NCBI RefSeq assembly: GCF_024734405.1
Contig: NZ_CP059556.1
Coordinates: 6,262,001 to 6,326,000 of the forward strand
Direction of reading: 5' to 3'
DNA from: Saccharopolyspora gregorii
GTDB taxonomy: Bacteria; Actinomycetota; Actinomycetes; Mycobacteriales; Pseudonocardiaceae
DNA: 64,000 nt
Shown here piece by piece: positions 51,932 to 61,734 of this stretch (positions are counted from its first letter, which is position 1; every line of letters starts with the position of its first letter). Both the position numbers and the translations under genes were made by a program. The notes beneath the pieces are model-generated. The model made no database searches, had not been told where the DNA came from, and saw only the letters and a program-made list of their open reading frames with translations.

Positions 51932-52016
51932 CTCAGCGGTTCCCTCGCGAGGACAGCTTCGTCGCCTGTGGCGGAGCCACCGGTGGAAAAGATCCCGCAG
52001 CGGGGGAACCGCTGAG
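51932..52016. repeat. 85-bp element with 13-bp inverted ends, possibly a dispersed repeat
   Basis: CTCAGCGGTTCCC (51932-51944) and GGGAACCGCTGAG (52004-52016) are perfect inverted copies around 59 bp that themselves fold (GTGGC/GCCAC). It lies in a 377-nt gap with no gene. The layout suits a small non-autonomous repeat. Only one copy is in the window, so this is tentative. Confidence 0.45.
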
Positions 52017-52069
52017 GTTCCGCCACCCGACCTCGAAGCAGAACGAGTGAGGACCTGGCGGGCGGTGCG

Positions 52070-52108
52070 GGGCCGAGGAACCGGGAGAGGGGATCGGTTC
52101 CTCGGCCC
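52070..52108 (-). terminator. Terminator after the CAP-domain gene
   Basis: GGGCCGAGGAACC (52070-52082) pairs perfectly with GGTTCCTCGGCCC (52096-52108), beyond the CAP-domain stop codon at 52222. Confidence 0.65.
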
Positions 52109-52221
52109 TGCGTGTGACACCCCTATTTCCCGGTCCCCACCGGGTTTCTCCGCGATTCGGACCGAGGCCGCATTCTTCGGGGTGGTGCGGATCGGGGTCC
52201 GAATCGGACAGGATCGTCGGC

Positions 52222-52692
52222 TCAGTAGCCGAAGTCCTGGGTCCAGGTCGAGCCGCCGTCGTCGATGCCGACGCCGATGCTCTTGAGCGAGCAGTTCAGG
52301 ATGTTGCGCTTGTGCCCGTCGGACTTCATCCAGGCGTCCATGACCTGTTCGGCGCTGCGCTGCCCTTGGGCGATGTTCTCGGCGCCGGGGGACGGGTGGC
52401 CGGCCTTCTTGATCCGCTGGTCGAAGGTGACGCCTTCCGGCGTGGTGTGCGAGAAGTAGCCGCGGGTGGCCATGTCGGAGCTGTGCCCGGTGGCGGCTTC
52501 GGCGAGCCGCTGGTCCGCGGTGACCGGCCCGCAACCGGCGTTCGCCCGCTGTTCGTTCACCAGCTCGACGACGCGCTGCTGCTGCCCGGTGTCGGCGGCG
52601 AACGCTTGGGCCGGAACCGCGATCCCGGCCCCGAGCGCCACTGCCGCGAGACCCGAAGCGATTACGGAACGTTGCGAATTGGTCCATGCCAT
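52222..52692 (-). CDS. Secreted CAP (SCP/PR1) domain protein
   Basis: The product is 156 aa. A signal peptide (VIASGLAAVALGAGIAVPAQ, AFA) precedes a bacterial CAP domain: LVNEQRANAGCGPVTADQRL, HSSDMATRGYFSHTTPEGVT, AENIAQGQRSAEQVMDAWMK, SDGHKRNILNCSLKSIGVGI and STWTQDFGY. The conserved His and Glu of the CAP cavity and one disulfide pair are present. Function in bacteria is unclear. The upstream region (52700-52830) is unusually AT-rich for this genome, suggesting a strong or silenced promoter. The start ATG at 52692 lacks a good ribosome-binding site. Confidence 0.9.
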   Translation of the reverse strand: MAWTNSQRSVIASGLAAVALGAGIAVPAQAFAADTGQQQRVVELVNEQRANAGCGPVTADQRLAEAATGHSSDMATRGYFSHTTPEGVTFDQRIKKAGHPSPGAENIAQGQRSAEQVMDAWMKSDGHKRNILNCSLKSIGVGIDDGGSTWTQDFGY

Positions 52693-52882
52693 GGGGCCGA
52701 AAGCTACCCAAGGCGAGTGAGATTGTTCCGTTATATGTGCGCCAAGGCACAGATCAAGACACTATCCGTGCTCAAATTCGTTCCGATCTTTTCACCCGTA
52801 TGGGCGTAGATCAATTCCTCTCATTCACCACGCAACAGTTTCGGATCGGACAGGAACCGGAAGAATCCGGGTACCGCACGAC

Positions 52883-52916
52883 AGCGGCCCGCCCGACCGC
52901 GAGGTCGAGCGGGCCG
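52883..52916 (-). terminator. Terminator after the acyl-CoA-oxidase-type gene
   Basis: GCGGCCCGC (52883-52891) and CGACC pair with GGTCG and GCGGGCCGC (52908-52916), with one mismatch, around GCGA. Confidence 0.75.
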
Positions 52917-52929
52917 CCGGTTCCGGAGA

Positions 52930-54891
52930 TCAGCCGAGGGTGCGGTCGTGCGCGCGCTGCGCGTCCTGCCGCGCGTGCTCCGCGCCCGTCGCGATCGGCG
53001 CCGTCAGCCACTGGCGGGGCAGGCCGAACGCCTCCACCAGCTCGACGGCGTGCGGCCGCAGGCCCTGGCAGAGCCCGTTCACCGCCTCGGTCACCGCCTT
53101 CGCGCGCCGCGGCGTGATCCGCTCGTGCTCCAGGAACCAGCCGCGGTCCTCCTCGATCGTGCTGAGCACGTACAGGTCGCACACCCGCTCCAGCAGCTGC
53201 GCCGTCGCCGGGTCGGAGCACCGCTCGACACCGGCGACGAACGCCTCCAGCACGACCCGGTCGATGTGCACCCGCGCCGCCCGCAGCACGTGGTCCTGGG
53301 CGTTGTTGAACACCGCGAACGGGTCGGCGTCCTTGCCCGCGGCGCGGCGCAGCCTGCGGGCGAGCCCGTCGAGCACGTGCCGCTCGCGCTCGTCGAACAG
53401 CTTCAGCTGCCAGCCGCGGTCGAACACCGCGTCCTCGTCGTCCCGCGCCGCGTCGATCAGGCGCTGCACCAGCGACTTCGCCGCGGTGCGCTCGATGACG
53501 GTGCCGACGAACTGGTCGGCGACGAAGCGGGCCATGCCGACGGTGCCGAGCTCGTCGAACTGGTCCTTGTAATCGGTGAGCAGTCCCTTCGCGACCAGCT
53601 GCAGCAGCACCGTGTTGTCGCCCTCGAAGGTGGTGAACACGTCGGTGTCCGCCTTGAGCTGCGGCAGCTGGTTCTCCGCCAGGTAGCCGGCGCCGCCGCA
53701 GGCCTCGCGCGCGGTCTGGATGGTGTGCGTGGCGTGCCAGGTGGTCACCGCCTTGAGCCCGGCCGCGCGGGACTCCAGCTCGCGCTGCGCCCGCTCGTCG
53801 CCGGAGACCGAGACGTCGTGCAGCGTCTGCACCAGCTGCTCCTGCGCGAAGTGCAGCGCGTAGGACTTCGCCAGCGCCGGCAGCAGCTTGCGCTGGTGGG
53901 CGAGGTAGTCGAGCACCACGGTCTCCTCCGAGGTGCCCGGGCGGTCGAACTGCCTGCGCGCGGTCGCGTAGCGCAGCGCGATCTCCAGCGCGAGCTTCGC
54001 GGTGCTGCCCGCCGTCCCCGCCACCGAGATCCGGCCGCGGATGAGCGTGCCGAGCATGGTGAAGAACCGCTTGCCGGTGCTCTCGATCGGGCTGCTGTAG
54101 GTGCCGTCGGCGGCCACGTCGCCGTAGCGGTTGAGCAGCGATTCGCGCGGCACCCGCACCTGGTCGAAGGTGATCCGGCCGTTGTCGACCCCGTTGAGCC
54201 CGGCCTTGCGACCGCAGTCGGACAGGTGCACGCCGGGCATCGGCGCGCCCTGCTCGTCGCGGAGCGGTACCAGCAGCGCGTGCACGCCGTGCCGCTCGCC
54301 GCCGGTGATGAGCTGGGCGAACACCACCGCCATCCGCCCGTCGCGGGCGGCGTTGCCGATGTACTCCTTGCGCGCCGATTCGTGCGGGGTGTGCACGACG
54401 AACTCTTCGGTCGCCGGGTCGTAGGTGGCGGTGGTGCGCAGGTGCTGCACGTCCGATCCGTGACCGGTCTCGGTCATCGCGAAGCAGCCGGGCAGGTCCA
54501 GGTTCATGATCGAGGGCAGGTAGCGCTCGTGGTGGCGCTCGGTGCCGAGCGCCTGCACCGCGCCGCCGAACAGGCCCCACTGCACACCGGACTTGACCAT
54601 CAGCGACAGGTTCCCGGCGAGCATCTCCAGCGAGACGACGGAGCCGCCGACGTCGCCCCGGCCGCCTTGCGCGACGGGGAAGCCGATCTCGGGGATGCCG
54701 CTCTTGACCAGCAGGTGCAGCTGTTCGAGGGTCTGCGCGCGGTGGGCCTCGGTGTCGAGGTGGTCGCCGGGCGGGAGTTCGGTGCCCTCCAGGGCTTCGC
54801 GCACCTTGGCGCGGACTCCAGCCCAGCGCCCGTCGAGCAGCGTCGCCAGTTCGGTCGCGTCGAACCGGGCGGGGGTCTTCGGGATGTCCAT
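52930..54891 (-). CDS. Acyl-CoA dehydrogenase/oxidase family flavoenzyme (ACOX-like)
   Basis: The product is 653 aa. The layout and motifs follow peroxisomal-type acyl-CoA oxidases: CFAMTETGHGSDVQHLRTTA with TYDPATEEFVVHTP, ARDGRMAVVFAQL, TYSSPIESTGKRFFTMLGTL, ACGGAGYLAENQL and TTFEGDNTVLLQLVAKGLL with the catalytic Glu. It probably oxidises long acyl-CoA with FAD; whether O2 or an electron-transfer protein reoxidises it is not clear from sequence. The ATG at 54891 follows GGAGG. A perfect operator sits against its -10 box, the same sequence type as at fadE5. Confidence 0.9.
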   Translation of the reverse strand: MDIPKTPARFDATELATLLDGRWAGVRAKVREALEGTELPPGDHLDTEAHRAQTLEQLHLLVKSGIPEIGFPVAQGGRGDVGGSVVSLEMLAGNLSLMVKSGVQWGLFGGAVQALGTERHHERYLPSIMNLDLPGCFAMTETGHGSDVQHLRTTATYDPATEEFVVHTPHESARKEYIGNAARDGRMAVVFAQLITGGERHGVHALLVPLRDEQGAPMPGVHLSDCGRKAGLNGVDNGRITFDQVRVPRESLLNRYGDVAADGTYSSPIESTGKRFFTMLGTLIRGRISVAGTAGSTAKLALEIALRYATARRQFDRPGTSEETVVLDYLAHQRKLLPALAKSYALHFAQEQLVQTLHDVSVSGDERAQRELESRAAGLKAVTTWHATHTIQTAREACGGAGYLAENQLPQLKADTDVFTTFEGDNTVLLQLVAKGLLTDYKDQFDELGTVGMARFVADQFVGTVIERTAAKSLVQRLIDAARDDEDAVFDRGWQLKLFDERERHVLDGLARRLRRAAGKDADPFAVFNNAQDHVLRAARVHIDRVVLEAFVAGVERCSDPATAQLLERVCDLYVLSTIEEDRGWFLEHERITPRRAKAVTEAVNGLCQGLRPHAVELVEAFGLPRQWLTAPIATGAEHARQDAQRAHDRTLG

Positions 54892-54925
54892 GCCAGCCTC
54901 CACAGGTCTGGTGCCGTCGGCGCCG

Positions 54926-54947
54926 AGCTTAGTTACTCGCCAGTAAC
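54926..54947 (-). promoter_or_regulatory. Operator and -10 box of the ACOX-like gene
   Basis: GTTACTCGCCAGTAAC (54932-54947) has perfect 6-bp arms around 4 bp. On the minus strand it directly abuts TAAGCT (54926-54931), a good -10 box, so a bound protein would occlude RNA polymerase. The two copies at fadE5 differ at only a few positions. Confidence 0.65.
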
Positions 54948-55053
54948 TCGACCATGTGACCTCGCTCGCCACCGCGCCCGTGATGCGGGCCGCGATCGAT
55001 CCTGCCGACCCGCGGCCACCGCCCACCGCCCCGACACGCGGACGAGCGCGAAA

Positions 55054-55088
55054 CGGCCCGCCCACCCGGGAGCCGGGGGAGCGGGCCG
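55054..55088 (-). terminator. Hairpin after leuS
   Basis: CGGCCCGC (55054-55061) pairs with GCGGGCCG (55081-55088), 17 nt past the leuS stop codon. Confidence 0.55.
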
Positions 55089-55104
55089 CTCGTGCGGAAC
55101 GGGG

Positions 55105-58020
55105 TCAGGCGACGACGTTGACCAGCCGGCCCGGCACCACGATCACCTTGCGCGGCTCCTCGCCGTCCAGCGCCGCGACCACCTTCTCATCGGCCATCGC
55201 CGCCGCGCGCACCTCGTCCTGGCCCGCGGACGCGGGCACCACGACGCGGGAGCGGACCTTGCCGTTGATCTGGATCGGGTACTCGGCGGTGTCCTCCACC
55301 AGGTAGCGGTCGTCGGCCGCCGGGAACGGGCCGCGCGCCAGGCTCTCGGCGTGGCCCAGCCGCTGCCACAGCTCCTCCGCCAGGTGCGGCGTCAGCGGCG
55401 CGACCATCAGCACCAGCGGCTCCACCACCGCGCGCGGCGTGCCCGCCGCGCCCGAGTACGCCTTGGTGACCCGGTTGTTCAGCTCGATCAGCTTCGCCAC
55501 CGCCGTGTTGAACCGCAGCGCGTCGAAGTCCTCCCGCACGCCGTCGATCGTCTTGTGCAGGGCGCGCAGCACCTCGTCGTCCGGCTGCTCCTCGGTGACG
55601 CGCAGCTCGCCGGTGGTCTCGTCGACGACGTTGCGCCACAGGCGCTGCAGGAACCGGTGCGAGCCGACGACGTCCTTCGTCGCCCACGGCCGCGAGGTGT
55701 CCAGCGGACCCATCGCCATCTCGTACAGCCGCAGCGTGTCGGCGCCGTAGGCGTCGGCCATCTCGTCCGGGGAGACGGAGTTCTTCAGGCTCTTGCCCAT
55801 CTTCCCGTACTCGCGGCGCACCTCCTCGCCGTCGAAGAAGAACTTCCCGTCCCGCTCCTCGACCTGCTCGGCGGGCACGTACACGCCGCGCGCGTCGGTG
55901 TAGGCGAACGCCTGGATGTAGCCCTGGTTGTACAGCCGCCGGTACGGCTCCTCCGAGCTCAGGAAGCCCAGGTCGAACAGCACCTTGTGCCAGAACCGGG
56001 AGTACAGCAGGTGCAGCACCGCGTGCTCCACGCCGCCGACGTACAGGTCCAGCCCGCCCGGGTCGGTCGCGCCGTGGCTCGCCGGGCGCGGGCCCATCCA
56101 GTACCGCTCGTTGGCGGGGTCGACGAACTCGGAGTCGTTCACCGGGTCGATGTAGCGCAGCTGGTACCAGCAGGAACCGGCCCACTGCGGCATCACGTTG
56201 GTGTCGCGGCGGTAGTGCTTGAGGCCGTCGCCCAGGTCCAGCTCCACCTCGGCCCACTCGGTGGCCTTCGCCAGCGGCGGTTCGGGGCTGCTGTCCGCGT
56301 CCTCCGGGTCGAAGGTGCGCGGCGAGTAGTCCGCGACCTCCGGCAGCACCACCGGCAGCGAGCTCTCCGGCACGCCCAGCGGCTCGCCGTCCTCGCCGTA
56401 GACGATGGGGAACGGCTCGCCCCAGTAGCGCTGCCGGGCGAACAGCCAGTCCCGCAGCTTGTACTGCACGGTGCCGGTGCCGTGGCCGCGCTCGGCCAGC
56501 CAGTCGACGACGGTGCGCTTGGCCTCGTCCAGGTCCAGCCCGTTCAGGTCCAGCCCGGCCGCGGGGTTCGCGGAGTTGATCCGCGGCCCGTCACCGGTGT
56601 AGGCGCCGTCGACGTGGTCCTCGGTGGGCTGCACGGTGCGCACCACCGGCAGCTCGAAGGCCTGCGCGAAGTCCCAGTCGCGGGTGTCCTCGCCGGGCAC
56701 CGCCATGATCGCGCCGGTGCCGTAGCCCATCAGCACGTAGTCCGCGACGAACACCGGGATCCGGCTGCCGTTGACCGGGTTGGTGGCCCACGCGCCGGTG
56801 AACACGCCGGTCTTGTCCTTGTTCTCCTGGCGGTCCAGGTCGGACTTCATCGACGCGGTGCGGCGGTAGTCGGCGACGGCCTGCGCCGGAGTGGGGGCGC
56901 CGCCGGTCCAGCCGTCGCGGGTGCCCTCCGGCCACTCGGCCGCGGTCAGCTCGTCGACCAGCGGGTGCTCCGGGGCCAGCACCAGGTAGGTGACGCCGAA
57001 CAGGGTGTCCGGGCGGGTGGTGAAGACCTCGACGCGCTCGGCGGAGCCGTCCAGCGCGAAGGTGACGTTGGCACCCTGCGAGCGGCCGATCCAGTTCCGC
57101 TGCATGCTCTTGACCTTGTCCGGCCAGTCCAGCCGGTCCAGGTCGTCCACCAGCCGGTCGGCGTAGGCGGTGATCCGCATCATCCACTGCTTGAGGTTGC
57201 GGCGGAACACCGGGAAGTTGCCGCGCTCGGTCAGGCCGTCGGCCGTGACCTCCTCGTTCGCCACCACGGTGCCCAGGCCGGGCGCCCAGTTCACCGGCGC
57301 CTCGGACAGGTACGCCAGCCGGTAGGAGTCGATCAGCTCGCGCCGCTCGGCGCGGTCCAGCTCGGCCCAGGGACGCCCGTCCGGGGTGCTGCGCACGCCG
57401 TCGGCGAACTCCTGCTCCAGCTCGGAGATCCGCCGTGCCCGGCCCTTGCCGCCGTCCGCGTCCGGGTCGTACCAGGCGTGGAACACCTGCAGGAAGATCC
57501 ACTGGGTCCACTTGTAGAACTCGATGTCGGTGGTGGCGATGCGACGGCGCTCGTCGTGGCCCAGGCCCAACCGGCGGATCTGGCGGAGGTAGCGCTCGAT
57601 GTTCTGCTCGGTCGTGGTGCGCGGGTGCGTGCCGGTCTGCACCGCGTACTGCTCGGCGGGCAGGCCGAACGCGTCGAAGCCCATCGTGTGCAGCACGTTG
57701 CGGCCCAGCATCCGGTGGAAGCGGGCGTAGACGTCGGTGCCGATGAAGCCCAGCGGGTGCCCGACGTGCAGCCCCGAACCGGAGGGGTACGGGAACATGT
57801 CCTGGATGAACAGCTTGTTCGCCGCGTCCAGCTCGGAACCGGTGCTCAGCGGCCCGGACGGGTTCGGCGCGTGGAAGGTGCCGAGCTCCTCCCAGCGCTG
57901 CTGCCAGCGCTGCTCGACCTGCGCCGCCGTCTCCGCGGTGTAGCGGAACCGGGGCGTCTCCTCACCCCCGCCCGACGTTCCCGTCGGCTCGCTCGTCGCA
58001 CCTGCTGCCTGGCCGCTCAT
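55105..58020 (-). CDS. leuS: Leucyl-tRNA synthetase
   Basis: The product is 971 aa. It charges tRNA-Leu. [20 protein letters not shown] contains the HIGH-type motif (HVGH), and [17 protein letters not shown] contains the KMSKS-type motif (KMGKS). The editing domain shows [20 protein letters not shown] and [14 protein letters not shown] with the conserved Asp, so mischarged Ile or Val can be cleared. The C-terminal anticodon and tail parts are complete to LVNVVA. The start is the ATG at 58020 (the TTG just before is less likely), after GGAAGGAAA. It stands alone. Confidence 0.98.
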   Translation of the reverse strand: MSGQAAGATSEPTGTSGGGEETPRFRYTAETAAQVEQRWQQRWEELGTFHAPNPSGPLSTGSELDAANKLFIQDMFPYPSGSGLHVGHPLGFIGTDVYARFHRMLGRNVLHTMGFDAFGLPAEQYAVQTGTHPRTTTEQNIERYLRQIRRLGLGHDERRRIATTDIEFYKWTQWIFLQVFHAWYDPDADGGKGRARRISELEQEFADGVRSTPDGRPWAELDRAERRELIDSYRLAYLSEAPVNWAPGLGTVVANEEVTADGLTERGNFPVFRRNLKQWMMRITAYADRLVDDLDRLDWPDKVKSMQRNWIGRSQGANVTFALDGSAERVEVFTTRPDTLFGVTYLVLAPEHPLVDELTAAEWPEGTRDGWTGGAPTPAQAVADYRRTASMKSDLDRQENKDKTGVFTGAWATNPVNGSRIPVFVADYVLMGYGTGAIMAVPGEDTRDWDFAQAFELPVVRTVQPTEDHVDGAYTGDGPRINSANPAAGLDLNGLDLDEAKRTVVDWLAERGHGTGTVQYKLRDWLFARQRYWGEPFPIVYGEDGEPLGVPESSLPVVLPEVADYSPRTFDPEDADSSPEPPLAKATEWAEVELDLGDGLKHYRRDTNVMPQWAGSCWYQLRYIDPVNDSEFVDPANERYWMGPRPASHGATDPGGLDLYVGGVEHAVLHLLYSRFWHKVLFDLGFLSSEEPYRRLYNQGYIQAFAYTDARGVYVPAEQVEERDGKFFFDGEEVRREYGKMGKSLKNSVSPDEMADAYGADTLRLYEMAMGPLDTSRPWATKDVVGSHRFLQRLWRNVVDETTGELRVTEEQPDDEVLRALHKTIDGVREDFDALRFNTAVAKLIELNNRVTKAYSGAAGTPRAVVEPLVLMVAPLTPHLAEELWQRLGHAESLARGPFPAADDRYLVEDTAEYPIQINGKVRSRVVVPASAGQDEVRAAAMADEKVVAALDGEEPRKVIVVPGRLVNVVA

Positions 58021-58250
58021 CAACCGCGTTTCCTTCCCTGCTCACCGCGCGGATCGCACACCCCCAGTGTGCCGCCCACCCCCAACCGCTTTTCCGCAGG
58101 CCCGTCCGGAGGCCGCGCGGCGGGTCGCCGGTGGCCGGACGATCCCGGGCGGCACCGCTGATCGGAACCCCTGCTCGCCGTGTGATCCAGCGAACGCCAC
58201 CGGGTAGCGCGCGGATGCCGGGACGGGGCCGGTCGTACCCTGTCCAGGTG

Positions 58251-58643
58251 ATGGCTGTGCAGATGGTCTTGTGCGCGCTGCTCGTCGTACTCGGCGCGGC
58301 GCTGGTGTTCATCGGGTGGCGCGGACTGCGGAGCCAGCTGCCGCCGAACCGCTACGTGGGTGTGCGCACGCCGGCGACGCTGCGCAGCGAAGAGGCGTTC
58401 GAGCTCGGCAACCGGGTCGCGGCGCCCGCGATGCTCGCCGGTGGCGCCGTGGCGATCCTCGCCGGCGCGTCCGAGCCGCTGCTGAGCACGACGACCAGCG
58501 CGGTCGTCGTCGCGGTGCTCGGCATCGCCGGTGCGTTCGCGCTGATGGTCGTCGGCGGGGTCCTGGGCAACCGGGCCGCCGAGGCGATCCCGGCACCGGT
58601 CGCCGCCGGTTGCGGCGGCTGCCCCGGCGGCTGCTGCGGCTGA
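58251..58643 (+). CDS. SdpI family membrane protein with Cys-rich tail
   Basis: The product is 130 aa with three helices: VLCALLVVLGAALVFIGWRG, VAAPAMLAGGAVAILAG and AVVVAVLGIAGAFALMVVGG. RSQLPPNRYVGVRTPATLRS and AFELGNRVAAP are the SdpI signature; in Bacillus SdpI gives immunity to the SdpC toxin, but most homologues are uncharacterised. The tail AGCGGCPGGCCG has four cysteines in twelve residues, a possible metal site. TACCCT at 58236-58241 lies 6 nt before GTG 58248 and 9 nt before ATG 58251, so the gene may be leaderless from either. Confidence 0.85.
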   Translation: MAVQMVLCALLVVLGAALVFIGWRGLRSQLPPNRYVGVRTPATLRSEEAFELGNRVAAPAMLAGGAVAILAGASEPLLSTTTSAVVVAVLGIAGAFALMVVGGVLGNRAAEAIPAPVAAGCGGCPGGCCG

Positions 58644-58659
58644 CCCCACCTCGGCGTCG

Positions 58660-58691
58660 GAACGCCCGCGGAGATCGATCCGCGGGCGTTC
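58660..58691. terminator. Bidirectional hairpin between SdpI and yqgE
   Basis: GAACGCCCGCGGA (58660-58672) pairs perfectly with TCCGCGGGCGTTC (58679-58691) around GATCGA. Confidence 0.8.
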
Positions 58692-58703
58692 TCGCGTTCC
58701 GGG

Positions 58704-59276
58704 CTAGTTGACCTTCACGTCACCGGGGTGGGTGGCGAGGAAGGCCAGCGGGGTGCCCTGGCGGCGCAGCACCCGCCCCCACAGGTCCGCGCCGGGCGCG
58801 ACGATCACGTCGTCCGGCAGCGCGGGCACCACGATCCAGTCGCCGCGTTCGATCTCCCCGGCGAGCTGCTTGGCGTCCCACCCGGCGTAGCCCGCGAAGA
58901 AGCGCAGGCCGCGGGCGCGCGGCACCAGGTCCTCCGGGTCGCCGTCGAGGTCGACGAGCCCGACCGGCCCGCGCACCCCGACCATGCCGCTGATCCGGCC
59001 GACGTCCTCCCCGGCCCGCAGCGCGGCGAGGCAGATCGCGGTGCGCTGCTCGACGGGGCCGCCGACGTACAGCGAGGGCGGTTCGCTGGCGTGCGGGGCC
59101 CACTGCGGCAGCACGTCGCTGACGGCGACCTCGCTGGGCCGGTTGAGGATGACGCCGAGGGTGCCTTCGTTCCGGTGGTGGATGATGTACACCACCGTCC
59201 GGCGGAAGTTCACGTCGAGCAGCTGCGGAGCAGCCACCAGCAGCGTCCCCGGCTCCACCTCCGCGTCTGGTTCCAC
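58704..59276 (-). CDS. YqgE/AlgH family protein (Rv0038-like)
   Basis: The product is 190 aa. GTLLVAAPQLLDVNFRRTVV, ILNRPSEVAV, SLYVGGPVEQ and GWDAKQLAGEIERGDWIVVP identify UPF0301/AlgH. It is cytosolic and of unknown biochemical role; its position close to leuS matches M. tuberculosis Rv0038. The start is GTG at 59276, with no clear ribosome-binding site. The 289 nt between it and pcnA hold an AT-rich patch (TATTAAT near 59412) that could be its promoter, and no gene. Confidence 0.92.
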   Translation of the reverse strand: MEPDAEVEPGTLLVAAPQLLDVNFRRTVVYIIHHRNEGTLGVILNRPSEVAVSDVLPQWAPHASEPPSLYVGGPVEQRTAICLAALRAGEDVGRISGMVGVRGPVGLVDLDGDPEDLVPRARGLRFFAGYAGWDAKQLAGEIERGDWIVVPALPDDVIVAPGADLWGRVLRRQGTPLAFLATHPGDVKVN

Positions 59277-59565
59277 CCCCGCATGATCGCAGAGCGGAGC
59301 GCCGCCTGGCGTGACCGTGCCGCGAACGCGGCCGGTTTCCGGCGCTCACGACGCTCGATCGACCCGCTCGACTGCGAACAGTGAACCTTGCGCATTCAGC
59401 GATTCACCTGAGTATTAATAGATCGAGCTGACCAGGGAGAACGCGAACCGGGAACGCCCGTCTCGACACGCTGGCGCCTGAGCCCGGCCGGGAGGTGCGA
59501 TCGGCGGAGTCGCGAAGCCCACTCGCCGCCAACCTTCCGCACCCGCCGCCGCGCAGCCCGGCGGA

Positions 59566-61089
59566 TCAGGCCTCGCCGGGGACCTCGACGCCCTGTTCGG
59601 CGGCCCAGCGGTGCAGCTCGGCGACGGCGTCCTCGTGCTCCATCGGGCCGCGGTCCAGCCGGGCGTCCTTCAGGTGCTTCCACGCCCGGCCCACCAGCGG
59701 CCCCGGCGGCAGCCCCAGCAGCCGCATGATCTCGTTGCCGTCCAGGTCCGGGCGGACCCGCGCCAGGTCCTCCTCGGCGGCGATCCGCTCGATCCGCTCC
59801 TCGAGATCGTCGTAGGAGCGCTGCAGCGCGTTCGCCTTCCGCTTGTTCCGCGTCGTGCAGTCGGCCCGCACCAGCTTGTGCAGCCGGGGCAGCAGCGGAC
59901 CCGCGTCCGTCACGTACCGGCGCACCGCCGAATCGGTCCACTGCCCGTCGCCGTAGCCGTGGAAGCGCAGGTGCAGGTACACCAGCTCGCAGACCTGGCC
60001 GACGATCTCCTTCGAGTAGCGCAGCGCCCGCAGCCGCTTGCGGGCCATCTTCGCGCCGACCACCTCGTGGTGGTGGAAGCTGACCCCGCCGCCCGGCTCG
60101 AACCGCCGGGTGCCCGGCTTGCCGATGTCGTGCAGCAGCGCCGCCAGCCGCAGCACCAGGTCGGGTTCGCCGTCCGGGTCGGCCGCCCGCTCCAGGTCGA
60201 TGGCCTGCTCCAGCACCACCAGGGAGTGCTCGTAGACGTCCTTGTGCTGGTGGTGCTCGTCGATCTCCAGCCGCATCGCCGACACCTCGGGCAGCACGTG
60301 CTCGGCCAGGCCGGTCTCCACCAGCAGTTCCACGCCCTTGCGGGGGTACCGGCCGCACAGCAGCTTCGACAGCTCCGCCTGGATCCGCTCCGGGGTGATG
60401 CGGGCGAGCTCGTCGGCCATCTCGCGCATCGCCGCCAGCACCCGCTCGGCCGGTTCGAACCCGAGCTGGGCGGCGAACCGGGCGGCGCGCAGCATCCGCA
60501 GCGGGTCGTCGGCGAACGACTCCTGCGGGGTCGCGGGGGTGTCCAGCCTGCCGCCTGCCAGGTCCGCCAGGCCGTCGTGCAGGTCCACGAGTTCGCGGGC
60601 GCCCAGCTCGACGGCCATCGCGTTCACCGTGAAGTCGCGGCGCAGCAGGTCGCCCTCGATGGTGTCGCCGAACGCCACCTCCGGGTTGCGGGTGACGCCG
60701 TCGTAGCTGTCGGCGCGGAACGTGGTGATCTCCACCGTGGTGCCGCGCTTGTAGGCGCCGAGGGTGCCGAACTCGATCCCGGTGTCCCAGACGGTCTCCG
60801 CCCAGCCGTCCAGCAGCTCCCGCACCCGCTCCGGGCGGGCCGCGGTGGTGAAGTCCAGGTCGGTGCCGAGCCTGCCCAGCAGCGCGTCCCGGACGCTGCC
60901 GCCCACCAGGTACAGCCGGTGGCCCGCGGCGGCGAACCGCTCGGCGAGCTCCGCGACGACCGGGGCGGCCTCGACCAGCTCGGCGACCGCGCTGCGCTGG
61001 GCCTCCGTCGGCTGCGCGCTGGGCTGGGCCTCGCGCTCGCGGGCGCGCAGGTCGGTCTCGTCCGGGGCGTCACGGGTCGAAGGGGCCAC
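59566..61089 (-). CDS. pcnA: CCA tRNA nucleotidyltransferase
   Basis: The product is 507 aa. It adds or repairs the 3'-CCA of tRNA. The head is [20 protein letters not shown] followed by TDLDFTT (the GS and DxD catalytic motifs of the class II nucleotidyltransferases), then [14 protein letters not shown] and [18 protein letters not shown]. The C-terminal half carries an HD domain ([32 protein letters not shown]), as in the mycobacterial PcnA. The start is GTG at 61089, with TATCCT (minus, 61096-61101) 6 nt before it, so it is probably leaderless. It is divergent from mutT4, as in M. tuberculosis Rv3907c/Rv3908. Confidence 0.96.
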   Translation of the reverse strand: MAPSTRDAPDETDLRAREREAQPSAQPTEAQRSAVAELVEAAPVVAELAERFAAAGHRLYLVGGSVRDALLGRLGTDLDFTTAARPERVRELLDGWAETVWDTGIEFGTLGAYKRGTTVEITTFRADSYDGVTRNPEVAFGDTIEGDLLRRDFTVNAMAVELGARELVDLHDGLADLAGGRLDTPATPQESFADDPLRMLRAARFAAQLGFEPAERVLAAMREMADELARITPERIQAELSKLLCGRYPRKGVELLVETGLAEHVLPEVSAMRLEIDEHHQHKDVYEHSLVVLEQAIDLERAADPDGEPDLVLRLAALLHDIGKPGTRRFEPGGGVSFHHHEVVGAKMARKRLRALRYSKEIVGQVCELVYLHLRFHGYGDGQWTDSAVRRYVTDAGPLLPRLHKLVRADCTTRNKRKANALQRSYDDLEERIERIAAEEDLARVRPDLDGNEIMRLLGLPPGPLVGRAWKHLKDARLDRGPMEHEDAVAELHRWAAEQGVEVPGEA

Positions 61090-61176
61090 GGGGAGAGGAT
61101 ATCGGCTGCTCAGCGAAGGATCTCCGGGGCCGCTTCGACCACCGGTGCGGTCGCTGATCGCATTACCATCGGCCGC

Positions 61177-61734
61177 ATGCCTCCGTCGCCCGGCCGCTCT
61201 GGCGGCGCACAGCCGGGGCGCCGGAACCGCCGCCGGCGCCGGCGGCTGCGGACCGTGGACGAAACCTCCGCCGGGGGGCTGGTGGTCGCCGAGCCGGAAC
61301 GGCTCGCTGCGATCATCGGGAGGTCCGACCGCAGGGGGCGACTGCTGTGGTCGTTGCCGAAGGGCCACATCGAGCCTGGTGAGACGCCGGAGCAGACCGC
61401 GGTGCGCGAGGTCGCGGAAGAGACGGGGATCATCGGACGGGTGACGGTGGCGATCGGCACGATCGACTACTGGTTCGTCGCCGGCGACCGGCGCGTGCAC
61501 AAGACGGTGCACCACTTCCTGCTGGACGCGGTCGGCGGAGAACTTTCGGACGAGGACGTGGAGGTCACCGAGGTGGCTTGGGTGCCGCTAGGTGAACTGG
61601 ACGAGGTGCTGGCCTACGCCGACGAACGGCGTCTGGTGCGGCACGCGCTCGCGCTGCTCGGCGATCCCCAGCCGGGCGCGGACGAGCAGGGGAGCGGCAA
61701 GACTCCCCGGAACACGGGAACGGAGCCGGGGTGA
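61177..61734 (+). CDS. mutT4: NUDIX hydrolase, MutT4-like
   Basis: The product is 185 aa. After a very basic head ([12 protein letters not shown]) comes the NUDIX domain, whose box [20 protein letters not shown] continues TGI, residues 63-85, matching Gx5Ex7REUxEExGU in full. It hydrolyses nucleoside diphosphate-linked compounds; the real substrate is unknown. The start ATG at 61177 lies 7 nt after TACCAT (61164-61169) without a ribosome-binding site, so it is probably leaderless. It overlaps the next gene by 4 nt (GTGA). Confidence 0.93.
   Translation: MPPSPGRSGGAQPGRRNRRRRRRLRTVDETSAGGLVVAEPERLAAIIGRSDRRGRLLWSLPKGHIEPGETPEQTAVREVAEETGIIGRVTVAIGTIDYWFVAGDRRVHKTVHHFLLDAVGGELSDEDVEVTEVAWVPLGELDEVLAYADERRLVRHALALLGDPQPGADEQGSGKTPRNTGTEPG

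Noticed and set aside
52948-58161. 1737-aa open frame on the plus strand opposite the ACOX-like gene and leuS
   Set aside because: It is the antisense shadow of two clearly identified genes; high GC keeps the frame open and the peptide is Arg/His/Val-rich low complexity.
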